This document shows positions 8,302 through 18,962 of a stretch of 64,000 nucleotides of DNA, in pieces; positions within the stretch are counted from its first letter, which is position 1; each line of letters opens with the position of its first letter. The translations under genes were made by a program, and so were the position numbers. This DNA is from Ancylobacter oerskovii. GTDB taxonomy: Bacteria > Pseudomonadota > Alphaproteobacteria > Rhizobiales > Xanthobacteraceae. The stretch is from the NCBI RefSeq assembly GCF_018390555.1, contig NZ_JAHBGB010000002.1, forward strand, positions 868,001 to 932,000. Direction: 5' to 3'. The notes under the pieces are model-generated. The model was not told the DNA's origin, ran no database searches, and was given only the letters and a program-made list of their open reading frames with translations.

Positions 8302-9792
8302 TCAGCTCAGCGCGGCCCCGTGCGGCACGCCGTGATGGTCGAGCAGCTCGCGCACTTTTTCGACCAGCTCGGCCTCGCTAGAGGCGAACTGCGCCGGGCG
8401 CGACGAGCGCCACTCGGCATTGTCGGTGATGGCGGCGGCGGCCTTGGCGCCCTCGATCAGGTCCTTGATCTGCACCTGCCCGGCAGCCCGCTCGTCCGAG
8501 CCCTGGATCACCACGCAGGGCGAGTTGCGGCGGTCGGCATATTTGAACTGGTTGCCGAGATTCTTCGGGTTGCCGAGATACATCTCGGCGCGGATGCCGG
8601 CGCTCCGCAACGTCGCGACGAGGCCCATGTAATGGGCGGTCTGGTCGCGATCCATCACCACCACAACGACCGGGCCGTATTCCGGCGCCGCCTCGGCGGA
8701 CTTCAGATAGCTCAGCGCCGAGGCGAGGCGAGAGACGCCGATGGAGAAGCCGGTGGCCGGCACCGGCTCGGAACGGAAGCGGCCGACAAGGCCGTCATAA
8801 CGCCCGCCGCCGCCCACCGAGCCGAAGCGCACCGGGCGGCCCTTCTCGTCCTTCACCTCGAAGGTCAGCTCGGCCTCGAAGACCGGGCCGGTGTAATATT
8901 CGAGGCCACGCACCACGGAGGGGTCGATCTTCACGCGGCCCTCATAGCCGGCCGCCGTGACCAGAGCCGCGATCTCGTCGAGCTCGGCGAGGCCGGCGGC
9001 ATAGGTCTCGTTCGCCGGTTTCTCATAGGAAGCCTGCCGGTCGAGCAGCGACAGCACGACCGCCGCCTGCGCCTCGTCCAGGCCGGCGCCCTTGGTGAAG
9101 TCGCCGCTCTTGGCGGCCGGGTTCTCCCAGCGGCCTTCGCCGAGCAGATCCCGCACGCCCTCGATGCCCACCTTGTCGAACTTGTCGATTGCGCGCAGCA
9201 CGGTGAGCCGGCGGCCGGCATTCTCCTCGCCACCGAGGCCGATGGCCTCCAGCACGCCGTCGAGAACCTTGCGATTGTTGACCTTGATCACATAGTCGCC
9301 GCGCGCGATGCCCAGCGCCTCCAGCGTGTCGGCGGCCATCATGCAGATCTCGGCATCGGCCGCGACGGTGGGGGCGCCCACCGTGTCGGCGTCGAACTGC
9401 ATGAACTGGCGGAAGCGGCCGGGACCGGGCTTCTCGTTGCGGAACACCCAGCCGGCGCGGTAGCTGCGGAACGGCTTGGCCAGGCGGTCGAAATTCTCCG
9501 CGACGTGGCGGGCGAGCGGGGCTGTGAGGTCGTAGCGCAGCGACAACCACTGCTCGTCGTCATCCTGGAAGGAGAACACGCCCTCGTTCGGGCGGTCCTG
9601 GTCGGGCAGGAACTTGCCGAGCGCGTCGGTGTATTCGATGAACGGCGTTTCCAGCGCCTCGAAGCCGTAGAGCTCGTAGACCTTGCGGATGGTCTCGAGC
9701 ATGGCGCGGGTGGAGGCGAGCTCGGCCGGGCCGCGATCGGCGAGGCCGCGCGGCATGCGCGCCTTGAGCTTGGTGGGCTTGTCCTTGGCCAT
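8302..9792 (-). CDS. hisS: histidine--tRNA ligase
   Basis: 496 aa class II aminoacyl-tRNA synthetase. Motif 1 surrounds [19 protein letters not shown]. Motif 2 is [19 protein letters not shown] (about residues 116-134). The histidine-binding element is [17 protein letters not shown], with the motif 3 region in [26 protein letters not shown]. The C-terminal anticodon-binding domain contains [19 protein letters not shown]. Charges tRNA-His in the cytoplasm. It is the first gene of what is usually a hisS-hisZ-hisG cluster, but is followed here by an AT-rich island and a gene relic. Confidence 0.96.
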   Translation of the reverse strand: MAKDKPTKLKARMPRGLADRGPAELASTRAMLETIRKVYELYGFEALETPFIEYTDALGKFLPDQDRPNEGVFSFQDDDEQWLSLRYDLTAPLARHVAENFDRLAKPFRSYRAGWVFRNEKPGPGRFRQFMQFDADTVGAPTVAADAEICMMAADTLEALGIARGDYVIKVNNRKVLDGVLEAIGLGGEENAGRRLTVLRAIDKFDKVGIEGVRDLLGEGRWENPAAKSGDFTKGAGLDEAQAAVVLSLLDRQASYEKPANETYAAGLAELDEIAALVTAAGYEGRVKIDPSVVRGLEYYTGPVFEAELTFEVKDEKGRPVRFGSVGGGGRYDGLVGRFRSEPVPATGFSIGVSRLASALSYLKSAEAAPEYGPVVVVVMDRDQTAHYMGLVATLRSAGIRAEMYLGNPKNLGNQFKYADRRNSPCVVIQGSDERAAGQVQIKDLIEGAKAAAAITDNAEWRSSRPAQFASSEAELVEKVRELLDHHGVPHGAALS

Positions 9793-9978
9793 GATGGGCG
9801 CCGTCCTTCGAAGAGGTGTTGCGGCGCGGTTTAGAGGATGGCACGCGCGGCGGCAATGGCGGGGTACGCTGGGCGCGGGTCGCGCGCGGGGCTGCGTGGG
9901 ACCCGCGCCCCGGTGGACGATGGTGGCGGGAGGGGATGCCCCTCTTTCAATAGGCGGCGGTCACGGAGCTGTGCGGCT

Positions 9979-10001
9979 CCCTCTCCCCGACGGGGAGAGG
10001 G
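9979..10001. repeat. short palindrome CCCTCTCCCC / GGGGAGAGGG
   Basis: CCCTCTCCCCG-A-CGGGGAGAGGG is a perfect hairpin upstream of hisS and downstream of phnX. This sequence type is a common small intergenic repeat in GC-rich alphaproteobacteria. No T-tract follows. Confidence 0.65.
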
Positions 10002-10070
10002 AAAGAACGAGGACGTCCTTCCTGTGACCGCATACCTGCCGCCGGCTGCATCGGTCTCTCACGGGATCCC

Positions 10071-10167
10071 CGTCATGCCCGGGCTTGTCCCGGGCATCCA
10101 CGCCTTGGACCGGACGCGCCGTGCGGGAGCGAAGACGTGGATGGCCGGGACAAGCCCGGCCATGACG
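10071..10167. repeat. palindromic intergenic repeat, family A (copy 2)
   Basis: CGTC ATGCCCGGG-CTTGT-CCCGGGCAT at the left and GGCCGGGACAAGCCCGGCCATGACG at the right, separated by CCACGCCTTGGACCGG and a variable core. It lies in the 437-base gap between phnX and hisS, which holds no gene that I can identify. Confidence 0.85.
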
Positions 10168-10229
10168 TTCATCCGCCGGGAATGTCGCTCACGGACGAAG
10201 CCCCGCGGCCAGACGCGCAAGCTTCCGCG

Positions 10230-11030
10230 TCACGGACGAAGCCCCGCCGCGAGGCGGGCTTCTATGGCCTCCAGCACCGGCGGCAGCTCGGCGATGGTAT
10301 CGACCACGAAATGCGCGCCGGCACCGTAGAGCCGGGCGGAGGCGCGGGCGCGCAGATGCGCCCGCTCGTCAGGGGCCAGCGCCGCCAGCTCGTCCTTGGA
10401 CAGGCCGGCGGCATTGCCGGACAAGGCGAGCCCGACGGTCCAGGTGCCGGCGGCCAGCCCCTCGGCGATGCCGGGCTCGGTGTCGTCGATCTTCACGCAC
10501 TCGTAAGGCGGCCAGACGCCGAGATCGGCGAAGGTGCGGTACATCATCAGCGGCGACGGCCGGCCGGCGGCGAGATCGCCGGCGCACACCACATTGTCCG
10601 GCGCGTAGCCCGCTTCCGCGGCGAGCGGCATCAGCTTCTCCATGATCGGCCGCGTGTAGCCGGTGGTGGAGCCGATCTTCAGGCCGCGCGCGCGGGCACC
10701 CGCCACCACGTCGAGCAGGCCGGGGATGAGGTCGGCGTGGCGCGGGATCACCTCGACGTTGAGCGGCTCGAAGATCGCCAGCACCCGGTCGACATCGGCC
10801 TCGGTCGGGGCGGCGCCGTAGAGCGCCTGCCAGCGTTGCGAGACCGAAGGGGAATAGATGAGCGCCGCCACATGGTCGCGCTTGGGCAGGCCCATCGGGC
10901 CGCGCGCCTCCTCGATGGTGAGCGGGATTCCCACCTGCGCGAACGCCTCGACGAAGGCACCCATCGGTGCGCGCGAGCCGAAATCGACCGCTGTGCCGGC
11001 CCAATCGAGAATGAGTGCCTTCAGCGCCAT
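10230..11030 (-). CDS. phnX: phosphonoacetaldehyde hydrolase (phosphonatase)
   Basis: 266 aa HAD-superfamily enzyme that cleaves phosphonoacetaldehyde to acetaldehyde and phosphate. The nucleophile Asp9 sits in LILDWAGTAVDFG. The Schiff-base lysine specific to this family is Lys50 in GPMGLPKRDHV. HAD motif II is IGSTTGYTRP, and the acidic motif III is VKIDDTEPGIAEG. It follows, 76 bases downstream and on the same strand, an FAD amine-oxidase-like gene of a family repeatedly found in phosphonate clusters, so the two probably form one operon. No phnW aminotransferase or phosphonate transporter adjoins it. Confidence 0.94.
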   Translation of the reverse strand: MALKALILDWAGTAVDFGSRAPMGAFVEAFAQVGIPLTIEEARGPMGLPKRDHVAALIYSPSVSQRWQALYGAAPTEADVDRVLAIFEPLNVEVIPRHADLIPGLLDVVAGARARGLKIGSTTGYTRPIMEKLMPLAAEAGYAPDNVVCAGDLAAGRPSPLMMYRTFADLGVWPPYECVKIDDTEPGIAEGLAAGTWTVGLALSGNAAGLSKDELAALAPDERAHLRARASARLYGAGAHFVVDTIAELPPVLEAIEARLAAGLRP

Positions 11031-11106
11031 GCGATGTCCCCCGAGGTCTGGCCCCTGTTGCGAGATCCTGTTGAAAGGTCCTTTTGAGACGCCCTGATGA
11101 AAGGCG

Positions 11107-12228
11107 TCAGTCGAAAAGCTCGGCCACCGCCTCCTCGGCGATGGCGAAGCCGGTGGAGGCGCCGGTGCCGCTGGTCACCACCACCAGGCGGATCGTCGGG
11201 TCCGGCCGGTCGATGAAGGCGAGCCGGTCGGGCGCCGAGGCATAGGTGCCGGTCCAGCGCTCGACGATGCCGGCCGGACGGCGGCCGAACACCGCCTCAT
11301 ATTCGTCGAGGATCAGCGCGTCGACCTGCTCCGGCGCGAACGGGTCCGGCGTCGCCGCATAATGATGGCTGTCGCCGACCACCAGCGAACCGTCCGCCGA
11401 CTGGACGACGATGAGATGCACACCATTGTCGAGCAGCTCGCCCTGCTCGGCGCGCAGCCGGGCCTTGAGCGGCTCGGCCTCGGGCAGCTCCGAATAGCCG
11501 AGATAGCGGCCGAGCGAGAGGTCGCTCATGACGGAACCCGGCAACTTGCCGAGGGCGGGATCGGCGACGCGCAGCATGTGCAGCTTGCAGCGGGTGAGAT
11601 TGTAAGCCTCGAAGCGCTCCGGCAGCAGGGTGCGGAAATCGTCGCCCGGCGCCACCACGATGCGCGCGGCCTCGATGGTGCCCGACGCCGTGCGGACGCG
11701 GCCGGGCTCGACGCCGGTGACGGCGGTGCAGCGGTGGAAGACGACGCCTTTGGCCTCCTCCAGCCAGCGGGCGAGCTGCGGGATCGCCCGGCGCGATTCC
11801 ACCCGCATGTCGTGCGGGCTCCACAGCGCGGCGAGCTGCTGCCCGTCGAGCGCCGGCAGACGGGCCCGCGCCTCGGCAGCGGAAAGCAAGGCGCAGCCCT
11901 CTCCCATCTCGGTGGCGAGGAAGGCTTCCAGCACCGCCACCGCCTCCGGCCGGCGAACGCTGACGAGGAGGCCGCGATGCACCACCTCGATGCCGGCCTG
12001 CGGCGCCACCTCGGCCCAGATGTCGCGCGAGCGCATGGCGCGGCGCCAGCACTCGCCGCGCTGCTGGCCGGTGACGGTGACGAAGCCGAAATTGCGGATG
12101 GAGGCGCCGTTGGCCTGGGCATCGCGGTCGATCACCACCACGCGCAGACCCCGGCGCACGGCGGCCAATGCATGGCCGAGGCCGACGACACCGGCACCGA
12201 CGACGGCGAGATCGAAAGCCTGCGACAT
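11107..12228 (-). CDS. FAD-dependent oxidoreductase, TIGR03364-like (phosphonate-associated)
   Basis: 373 aa DAO-type flavoprotein. The dinucleotide fold LAVVGAGVVGLGHALAAVRRG is at the very N-terminus, followed by GASIRNFGFVTVTGQQRGE, and the C-terminus carries IRLVVVTSGTGASTGFAIAE. TIGR03364 members are syntenic with phosphonatase-like enzymes, and characterised relatives are reported to oxidise 2-aminoethylphosphonate-type amines toward phosphonoacetaldehyde. Being immediately upstream of phnX, it probably supplies that aldehyde. The exact substrate (AEP, an N-methyl or a hydroxylated analogue) cannot be decided from sequence. A generic D-amino-acid or sarcosine oxidase-like role is the alternative. 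Confidence 0.85.
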   Translation of the reverse strand: MSQAFDLAVVGAGVVGLGHALAAVRRGLRVVVIDRDAQANGASIRNFGFVTVTGQQRGECWRRAMRSRDIWAEVAPQAGIEVVHRGLLVSVRRPEAVAVLEAFLATEMGEGCALLSAAEARARLPALDGQQLAALWSPHDMRVESRRAIPQLARWLEEAKGVVFHRCTAVTGVEPGRVRTASGTIEAARIVVAPGDDFRTLLPERFEAYNLTRCKLHMLRVADPALGKLPGSVMSDLSLGRYLGYSELPEAEPLKARLRAEQGELLDNGVHLIVVQSADGSLVVGDSHHYAATPDPFAPEQVDALILDEYEAVFGRRPAGIVERWTGTYASAPDRLAFIDRPDPTIRLVVVTSGTGASTGFAIAEEAVAELFD

Positions 12229-12321
12229 GAGAGCGTTCCGGCGCGGTGGAAGGATACTCTTCCCTTAGCCTGCCGGCCGCGCTGACGCCACGCGACGTTT
12301 GGCCCGTGACACTGCGGCAGG

Positions 12322-14319
12322 TCAGGGCGTGGGGGCGCCGAGGCCGAGAGCGGCGAGGTCGGCGCCGACCTGTCGGGCGATGTGCGGGGCGGGGAAGAAG
12401 CGCGACAGCAGGGCGGCGGTGTCGGTCTTCCACGCCGGCACCAGCGCCACCAGCTTGTCCACGTCCATACGGGCGGTGGCCTCGTCGCCGGCGAGATGGG
12501 TGGCGAGGGCGCGGGCGAGCAGGCCCGGCGCGAAGACCTCGCCCATGAGCCGGTCGGCCGCGGCGGCGGCGCCGGCGGCATCCCCGCGCAGATAGGCGGC
12601 GACGACCCGGTAATAATCCACGGTCGGCGGCATGGCCGGCGCCGCCTTGAGCGCGCTGGCCAGCATCGCCTCGCCGCGGTCCAGCTCCCCGAAGGTGATC
12701 AGCCGGCCGCCATAAGCGGCGAGCGTATCGACGTCGTAGGGGTTCAGCTGCAGGGCGAGATCGCCTTCCGCCAGCGCAGCGCCGCGCTCGCCGCGATAGG
12801 AATGCACGTCGAGCGCCACGCGGCGGAAGAAGCCGCTGGTCGGCGACAGCTCGATGGCCTGCTCGACGGCGGCCAGCGCCCGGTTGACCGCCGGCGGCGT
12901 GGAGCGCGGATTGGCGCCGTTGCGGATCTCGTCGAGATAGAGCTCCGCGAGCAGGGCGTAGCCCAGCGCGAAGGTGTTGTCCGTCGCCACCGCCTTTTCC
13001 AGGCAGGCCCGGGCCGCCGCGTGATCGGCCGGCAGGTAGCTGCGCCAGTAATCATAGGCGAGCAGCACGCAGCCATAGGGACCGGCCTTGGCCGCGCCGC
13101 CCGACGACATCACCCGCGCGCGGGCCCGCGCCTGGATCACGCCATAGGGCTCGGCGAGCGAGGCCATGATCTCGCGCACCAGCTCGTTCTCGACCGCGAT
13201 GGGGTCTTCGGTGGGCCGCAGCGCATCGAAATCGCGCGACCAGACGATGGTGCCGTCGCACAGATCCGACAGGCGCAGCAGCAGCGAGAAGGAGCCGTCC
13301 TCATGGTTCTCGACGAGGCCGCCCAGTGCGAAGGCCGAATGCGGCGAGGCGCCGCCAATGCCGCATTCGAGCCGCGGCCGGGCATCCGGGCTCGCCAGCA
13401 CGTCGAGCAGGTCGAAGCGGGCGAGCGCGTCGCGGATGCGCATCTCCAGCCCGCGCGCCGGCAACTCCCCGCCCGGCGGGCGGGCCGCCGGAGCGGCCGA
13501 CGGCGCCCCCGCGGCCGGTGCGAGAGCGGCGGCGGCGACCGGCATCGAGCCGGCAATATCGAAGGCCCGCACCTCGACCATGGGAATGCCGAGCCGGTTC
13601 GACCGCTCGATGGGGCGCAGGGCAAAGCCCGGGAACAGCGCCCGCAGGCTCGACGTCTCCACCACGTCCACCGCCATCATGATGGCGGTGGCGAGGACGA
13701 GCAGCAGCACGAGACCGCCGATCCATCGCCAGGCGCGGACGCCGCCGGCGCGGGGCTGAACGCCCGGAAGGAAGACCGGCAGGGCCGCGGCATCGGCGGG
13801 CGCCTCGTCCCCGGAGGCCGCCTCCTGCGGTTCGGCGCCGGGCGGGCTGCCGCCGGGCGCGCCACCCTGGGCATCCTGCCGGCGCGGCACGAAGAGCGGC
13901 ACGTAGGAGCCGCGCGGAATGACGATCTCGATCTCGTCGTCGGCACCGGCGCCGGCGTAGTAGCGCTGCAGCGCGCGGCGCAGGCGGGTCGCCTCGACGC
14001 GCACGATGGGATCGATCTGCGGATCGAAGGACGGATCGCGCCCCAGCGCTTCCACGGCGATGGTGTAGCCCTTGATCGCCTCGCGACGCCCGTCGAGCGT
14101 GGCTTCGACCACGAAGCGCAGGATCGTGGAAAGCTGCGGCGAGGCGCGCAGTTCCTCCGCTTCCAGCACGCGGGCGAGCGCCTCCCGTGCCTGGAGCGGA
14201 CTTGCCCCGGCCTGCTCGACCGACGCCGTCCCCGGCGACGTGCCGTCGGAACCGAGAGCGGCCTGCTCCTCGCCCTCGGGCATATCCGTCGGAGTGGATA
14301 GGGACAGGGTGTCGGTCAC
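12322..14319 (-). CDS. membrane-anchored TPR protein with adenylate-cyclase-associated N-terminal module
   Basis: 665 aa. Residues 43-146 form a basic module (ILRFVVEATLDGRREAIKGY ... DPIVRVEATRLRRALQRYY ... IPRGSYVPLF) often found at the N-terminus of alphaproteobacterial proteins annotated as adenylate-cyclase-like or TolB/TPR proteins. A linker rich in Pro, Ala and Gly and one transmembrane helix (about 199-217, GGLVLLLVLATAIMMAVDV) follow. The remainder would be periplasmic: a region with TolB-like organisation (LRLSDLCDGTIVWSRDFDAL) and several TPR-like helical pairs from about 400 onward. No cyclase catalytic domain is visible. It is divergent from the aminotransferase gene, with a 15-base dyad between them. 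The function is unknown. Confidence 0.75.
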   Translation of the reverse strand: MTDTLSLSTPTDMPEGEEQAALGSDGTSPGTASVEQAGASPLQAREALARVLEAEELRASPQLSTILRFVVEATLDGRREAIKGYTIAVEALGRDPSFDPQIDPIVRVEATRLRRALQRYYAGAGADDEIEIVIPRGSYVPLFVPRRQDAQGGAPGGSPPGAEPQEAASGDEAPADAAALPVFLPGVQPRAGGVRAWRWIGGLVLLLVLATAIMMAVDVVETSSLRALFPGFALRPIERSNRLGIPMVEVRAFDIAGSMPVAAAALAPAAGAPSAAPAARPPGGELPARGLEMRIRDALARFDLLDVLASPDARPRLECGIGGASPHSAFALGGLVENHEDGSFSLLLRLSDLCDGTIVWSRDFDALRPTEDPIAVENELVREIMASLAEPYGVIQARARARVMSSGGAAKAGPYGCVLLAYDYWRSYLPADHAAARACLEKAVATDNTFALGYALLAELYLDEIRNGANPRSTPPAVNRALAAVEQAIELSPTSGFFRRVALDVHSYRGERGAALAEGDLALQLNPYDVDTLAAYGGRLITFGELDRGEAMLASALKAAPAMPPTVDYYRVVAAYLRGDAAGAAAAADRLMGEVFAPGLLARALATHLAGDEATARMDVDKLVALVPAWKTDTAALLSRFFPAPHIARQVGADLAALGLGAPTP

Positions 14320-14389
14320 GGAGGTTCCTTCAAGCGGGAATCATTCCCTTTGTCGATCAAACCCCCGGCGGGCGGAATATATGACGTTA

Positions 14390-14404
14390 CGTGACAATGT
14401 CACG
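14390..14404. promoter_or_regulatory. 15-base inverted repeat in divergent promoter region
   Basis: CGTGACA-A-TGTCACG, a perfect dyad with seven-base arms, 71 bases upstream of the TPR protein start and 177 bases upstream of the aminotransferase start. It is probably an operator for a dimeric regulator not identified in the window. Confidence 0.5.
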
Positions 14405-14580
14405 GGGCAAAGTTGATGAACGCCGCCCTCCCCGGGGTCAAGCACGCGCAGGTGGATTTCCCGGTTCGGCAGAAGCGGAGCCGATCACATCATCGAATTT
14501 TTTCGTGAGCGGGACGCTGCCCAAGCATTATACATGACCAAAATCACGGCCCTCGCAGGGCCACTTCCCCGGAGCGGTTC

Positions 14581-15930
14581 ATGTCCCTCGCCTATGATCT
14601 CGATGCCGTCGGCAGCGCGGCGCCCAACGATCTCGAAGCCTTCTGGATGGGCTTCACCGCCAATCGCGCCTTCAAGGCCCGCCCGCGCATGGTCGCGCGC
14701 GCCAAGGACATGCACTACTTCACCCCCGAGGGCCGGCCGATCCTCGACGGCTCTGCCGGGCTGTGGTGCTCCAATGCCGGCCACAACCGGGATTCCATCG
14801 TCGCCGCCATCCAGAAGCAGGCGGCGGAGATGGACTTCGCCCCCACCTTCCAGTTCGGCCACCCGCTGGCGTTCAAGGCGGCCTCGCGCATCGCCGAGCT
14901 GGCGCCGGGCGACCTCGACCATGTGTTCTTCTGCAATTCCGGCTCGGAAGCCGGCGACACCGCGCTGAAGATCGCCCTCGCCTATCACGCCGTCACCGGC
15001 AAGGGCACCCGCACCCGGCTGATCGGCCGCGAGCGCGGCTATCACGGCGTCGGCTTCGGCGGCATCTCGGTGGGCGGCATCTCGCCGAACCGCCGCTTCT
15101 TCGGCGGCCTGCTGGTCGGCACCGACCACCTGCCGCACACCTATGACCGCGACAAGCAGGCCTTCTCCAAGGGCGAGCCGGACTGGGGCGCCGAGAAGGC
15201 CGACGCGCTGGAGGGCCTTGTCGCCCTGCACGACGCCCAGACCATCGCCGCCGTCATCGTCGAGCCGATGGCCGGCTCCACCGGCGGCCTGCCGGCGCCG
15301 AAGGGCTACCTGAAGCGGCTGCGCGAGATCTGCGACAAATACGGCATCCTGCTGATCTTCGACGAGGTCATCACCGGCTTCGGCCGCCTCGGCTTCCCCT
15401 TCGCCGCCGAGCGCTACGGCGTGGTGCCGGACATGATCACCTTCGCCAAGGGCGTGACCTCCGGCGCGGTGCCGATGGGCGGCGTGATCGTGCGCAAGCA
15501 CATCCACGACGCCTTCATGAACGGCCCGGAGCACGTCATCGAGCTATTCCACGGCTACACCTATTCCGGCCATCCGCTGGCCTGCGCCGCCTCGCTAGCG
15601 ACGCTCGACCTCTACCGCGACGAGGCGCTGTTCGAGCGCGCGCGGGCGATGGAACCGATCTTCGCCGACGCGGTGATGGGCCTGAAGGGCAAGCCGGGCC
15701 TGCTCGACATCCGCACCGTCGGCCTGGTTGCCGCCTTCGACATGGCGCCGGCCGCCGAAGGGCCGGGCAAGCGCGGCTACCAGGCGATGGAGCACGGCTT
15801 CCACGACGAGGGCGTGATGTTCCGCGTGACCGGCGACACCATCGCGGTAAGCCCCCCGCTGATCATCAACGAAGCGCAGGTGGGCGAGCTGGTGGAGAAG
15901 ATCGGCAAGACCATCGACGCGGTGATGTGA
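14581..15930 (+). CDS. class III omega-aminotransferase (beta-alanine--pyruvate transaminase type)
   Basis: 449 aa PLP enzyme. Near the N-terminus lies the substrate-side block GSAGLWCSNAGHNRDSI. The cofactor-site segments FFCNSGSEAGDTALKIA and RERGYHGVGFGGISVGG follow. LLIFDEVITGFGRLG carries the PLP-contacting Asp, and Lys290 in ITFAKGVTSGAVPMGG is the Schiff-base residue. FHGYTYSGHPLACAA completes the family signature. It resembles omega-amino acid:pyruvate aminotransferases, which deaminate beta-alanine and other terminal amines to feed carbon and nitrogen metabolism. The ATG at 14581 follows CCCCGGAGCGGTTC. A strong GC hairpin with a T-rich tail follows the stop. Substrate range is not resolved. 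Confidence 0.92.
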   Translation: MSLAYDLDAVGSAAPNDLEAFWMGFTANRAFKARPRMVARAKDMHYFTPEGRPILDGSAGLWCSNAGHNRDSIVAAIQKQAAEMDFAPTFQFGHPLAFKAASRIAELAPGDLDHVFFCNSGSEAGDTALKIALAYHAVTGKGTRTRLIGRERGYHGVGFGGISVGGISPNRRFFGGLLVGTDHLPHTYDRDKQAFSKGEPDWGAEKADALEGLVALHDAQTIAAVIVEPMAGSTGGLPAPKGYLKRLREICDKYGILLIFDEVITGFGRLGFPFAAERYGVVPDMITFAKGVTSGAVPMGGVIVRKHIHDAFMNGPEHVIELFHGYTYSGHPLACAASLATLDLYRDEALFERARAMEPIFADAVMGLKGKPGLLDIRTVGLVAAFDMAPAAEGPGKRGYQAMEHGFHDEGVMFRVTGDTIAVSPPLIINEAQVGELVEKIGKTIDAVM

Positions 15931-15963
15931 GGCACCCCGTCGCTTTGCCCCGCAGAATGCGAC

Positions 15964-15984
15964 GCCCCGGCCACCGGCCGGGGC
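15964..15984 (+). terminator. intrinsic terminator after the aminotransferase
   Basis: GCCCCGGCC-ACC-GGCCGGGGC: a nine-base perfect GC stem with a three-base loop, followed by TTCCGCTTTCC, 33 bases after the aminotransferase stop. Confidence 0.7.
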
Positions 15985-16041
15985 TTCCGCTTTCCGGCCG
16001 GCGGATGACATTGGCTGCCGTCGGCCTTATGTGCGGACGCC

Positions 16042-18528
<2,487 letters not shown>

Positions 18529-18679
18529 GCGCCTCACGCCCCCGCGAGCGGGCGGACGCAAAGCATTAACCACGGAATCGGCTGCCGTCGCCGCCACCCC
18601 CCGCCTTAAGGACCGGTCAACATCTGCGGCGCCAAGGTGCTCCCACAATAAAATCTGTCCCCAGGCAGATATCGGCGAG

Positions 18680-18919
18680 ATGAGCGCAAGCAGAGAGACG
18701 GCGATGAGAGAGGCAGCGGTGAGAGAGCCGGCGATGCGGGACATGTCCCATCGCCGGCGCGCAGCGGTAGCCCGTCGCCCGCAGGGCACCGGGCTGGAAT
18801 ACGGCCTGATCGCCGCCGCCCTGGCGGTAGCGATCGTCACGGTGGTGGCCGGGCTCAGCGCCCGCTATGGCGAACGCGCCTCCGCCGCCACTCCCCAGAT
18901 CGTGCAGACGATACGCTGA
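18680..18919 (+). CDS. orphan Flp/Fap-type pilin-like small protein
   Basis: 79 aa if read from ATG 18680. The core GLEYGLIAAALAVAIVTVVAGL matches the N-terminal helix of type IVb Flp pilins (IEYGLIAALIAV pattern), with Glu40-Tyr41 in place of the conserved Glu+5/Tyr+6. The normal glycine at -1 of the prepilin peptidase site is Gln35 here, with a glycine at +1, so processing is uncertain. The leader is unusually long and basic. The start is ambiguous: ATG 18680, ATG 18704, GTG 18719, ATG 18734 and ATG 18743 are all in frame, three of them in a 15-base tandem repeat. No tad/cpa assembly genes adjoin it. Confidence 0.7.
   Translation: MSASRETAMREAAVREPAMRDMSHRRRAAVARRPQGTGLEYGLIAAALAVAIVTVVAGLSARYGERASAATPQIVQTIR
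18692..18736 (+). repeat. 15-base tandem repeat carrying reiterated start sites
   Basis: Three imperfect 15-base units: AGAGAGACGGCGATG, AGAGAGGCAGCGGTG, AGAGAGCCGGCGATG. Each pairs a purine-rich AGAGAG with an in-frame ATG or GTG after a short spacer, within the 5' end of the pilin-like gene. Confidence 0.75.
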
Positions 18920-18962
18920 CGACCGTCGGGCGGCGCGCCGCCCGACGCCTTCCGAGGCGCCG

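Noticed and set aside
12382-14301. A 639-codon plus-strand open frame opposite the TPR protein
   Set aside because: The minus-strand frame contains a transmembrane helix and TPR-like pattern; the opposite frame is low-complexity and lacks any domain.
12322-14319. Adenylate cyclase
   Set aside because: The N-terminal module is often found in proteins with that label, but no class III cyclase catalytic domain is present.
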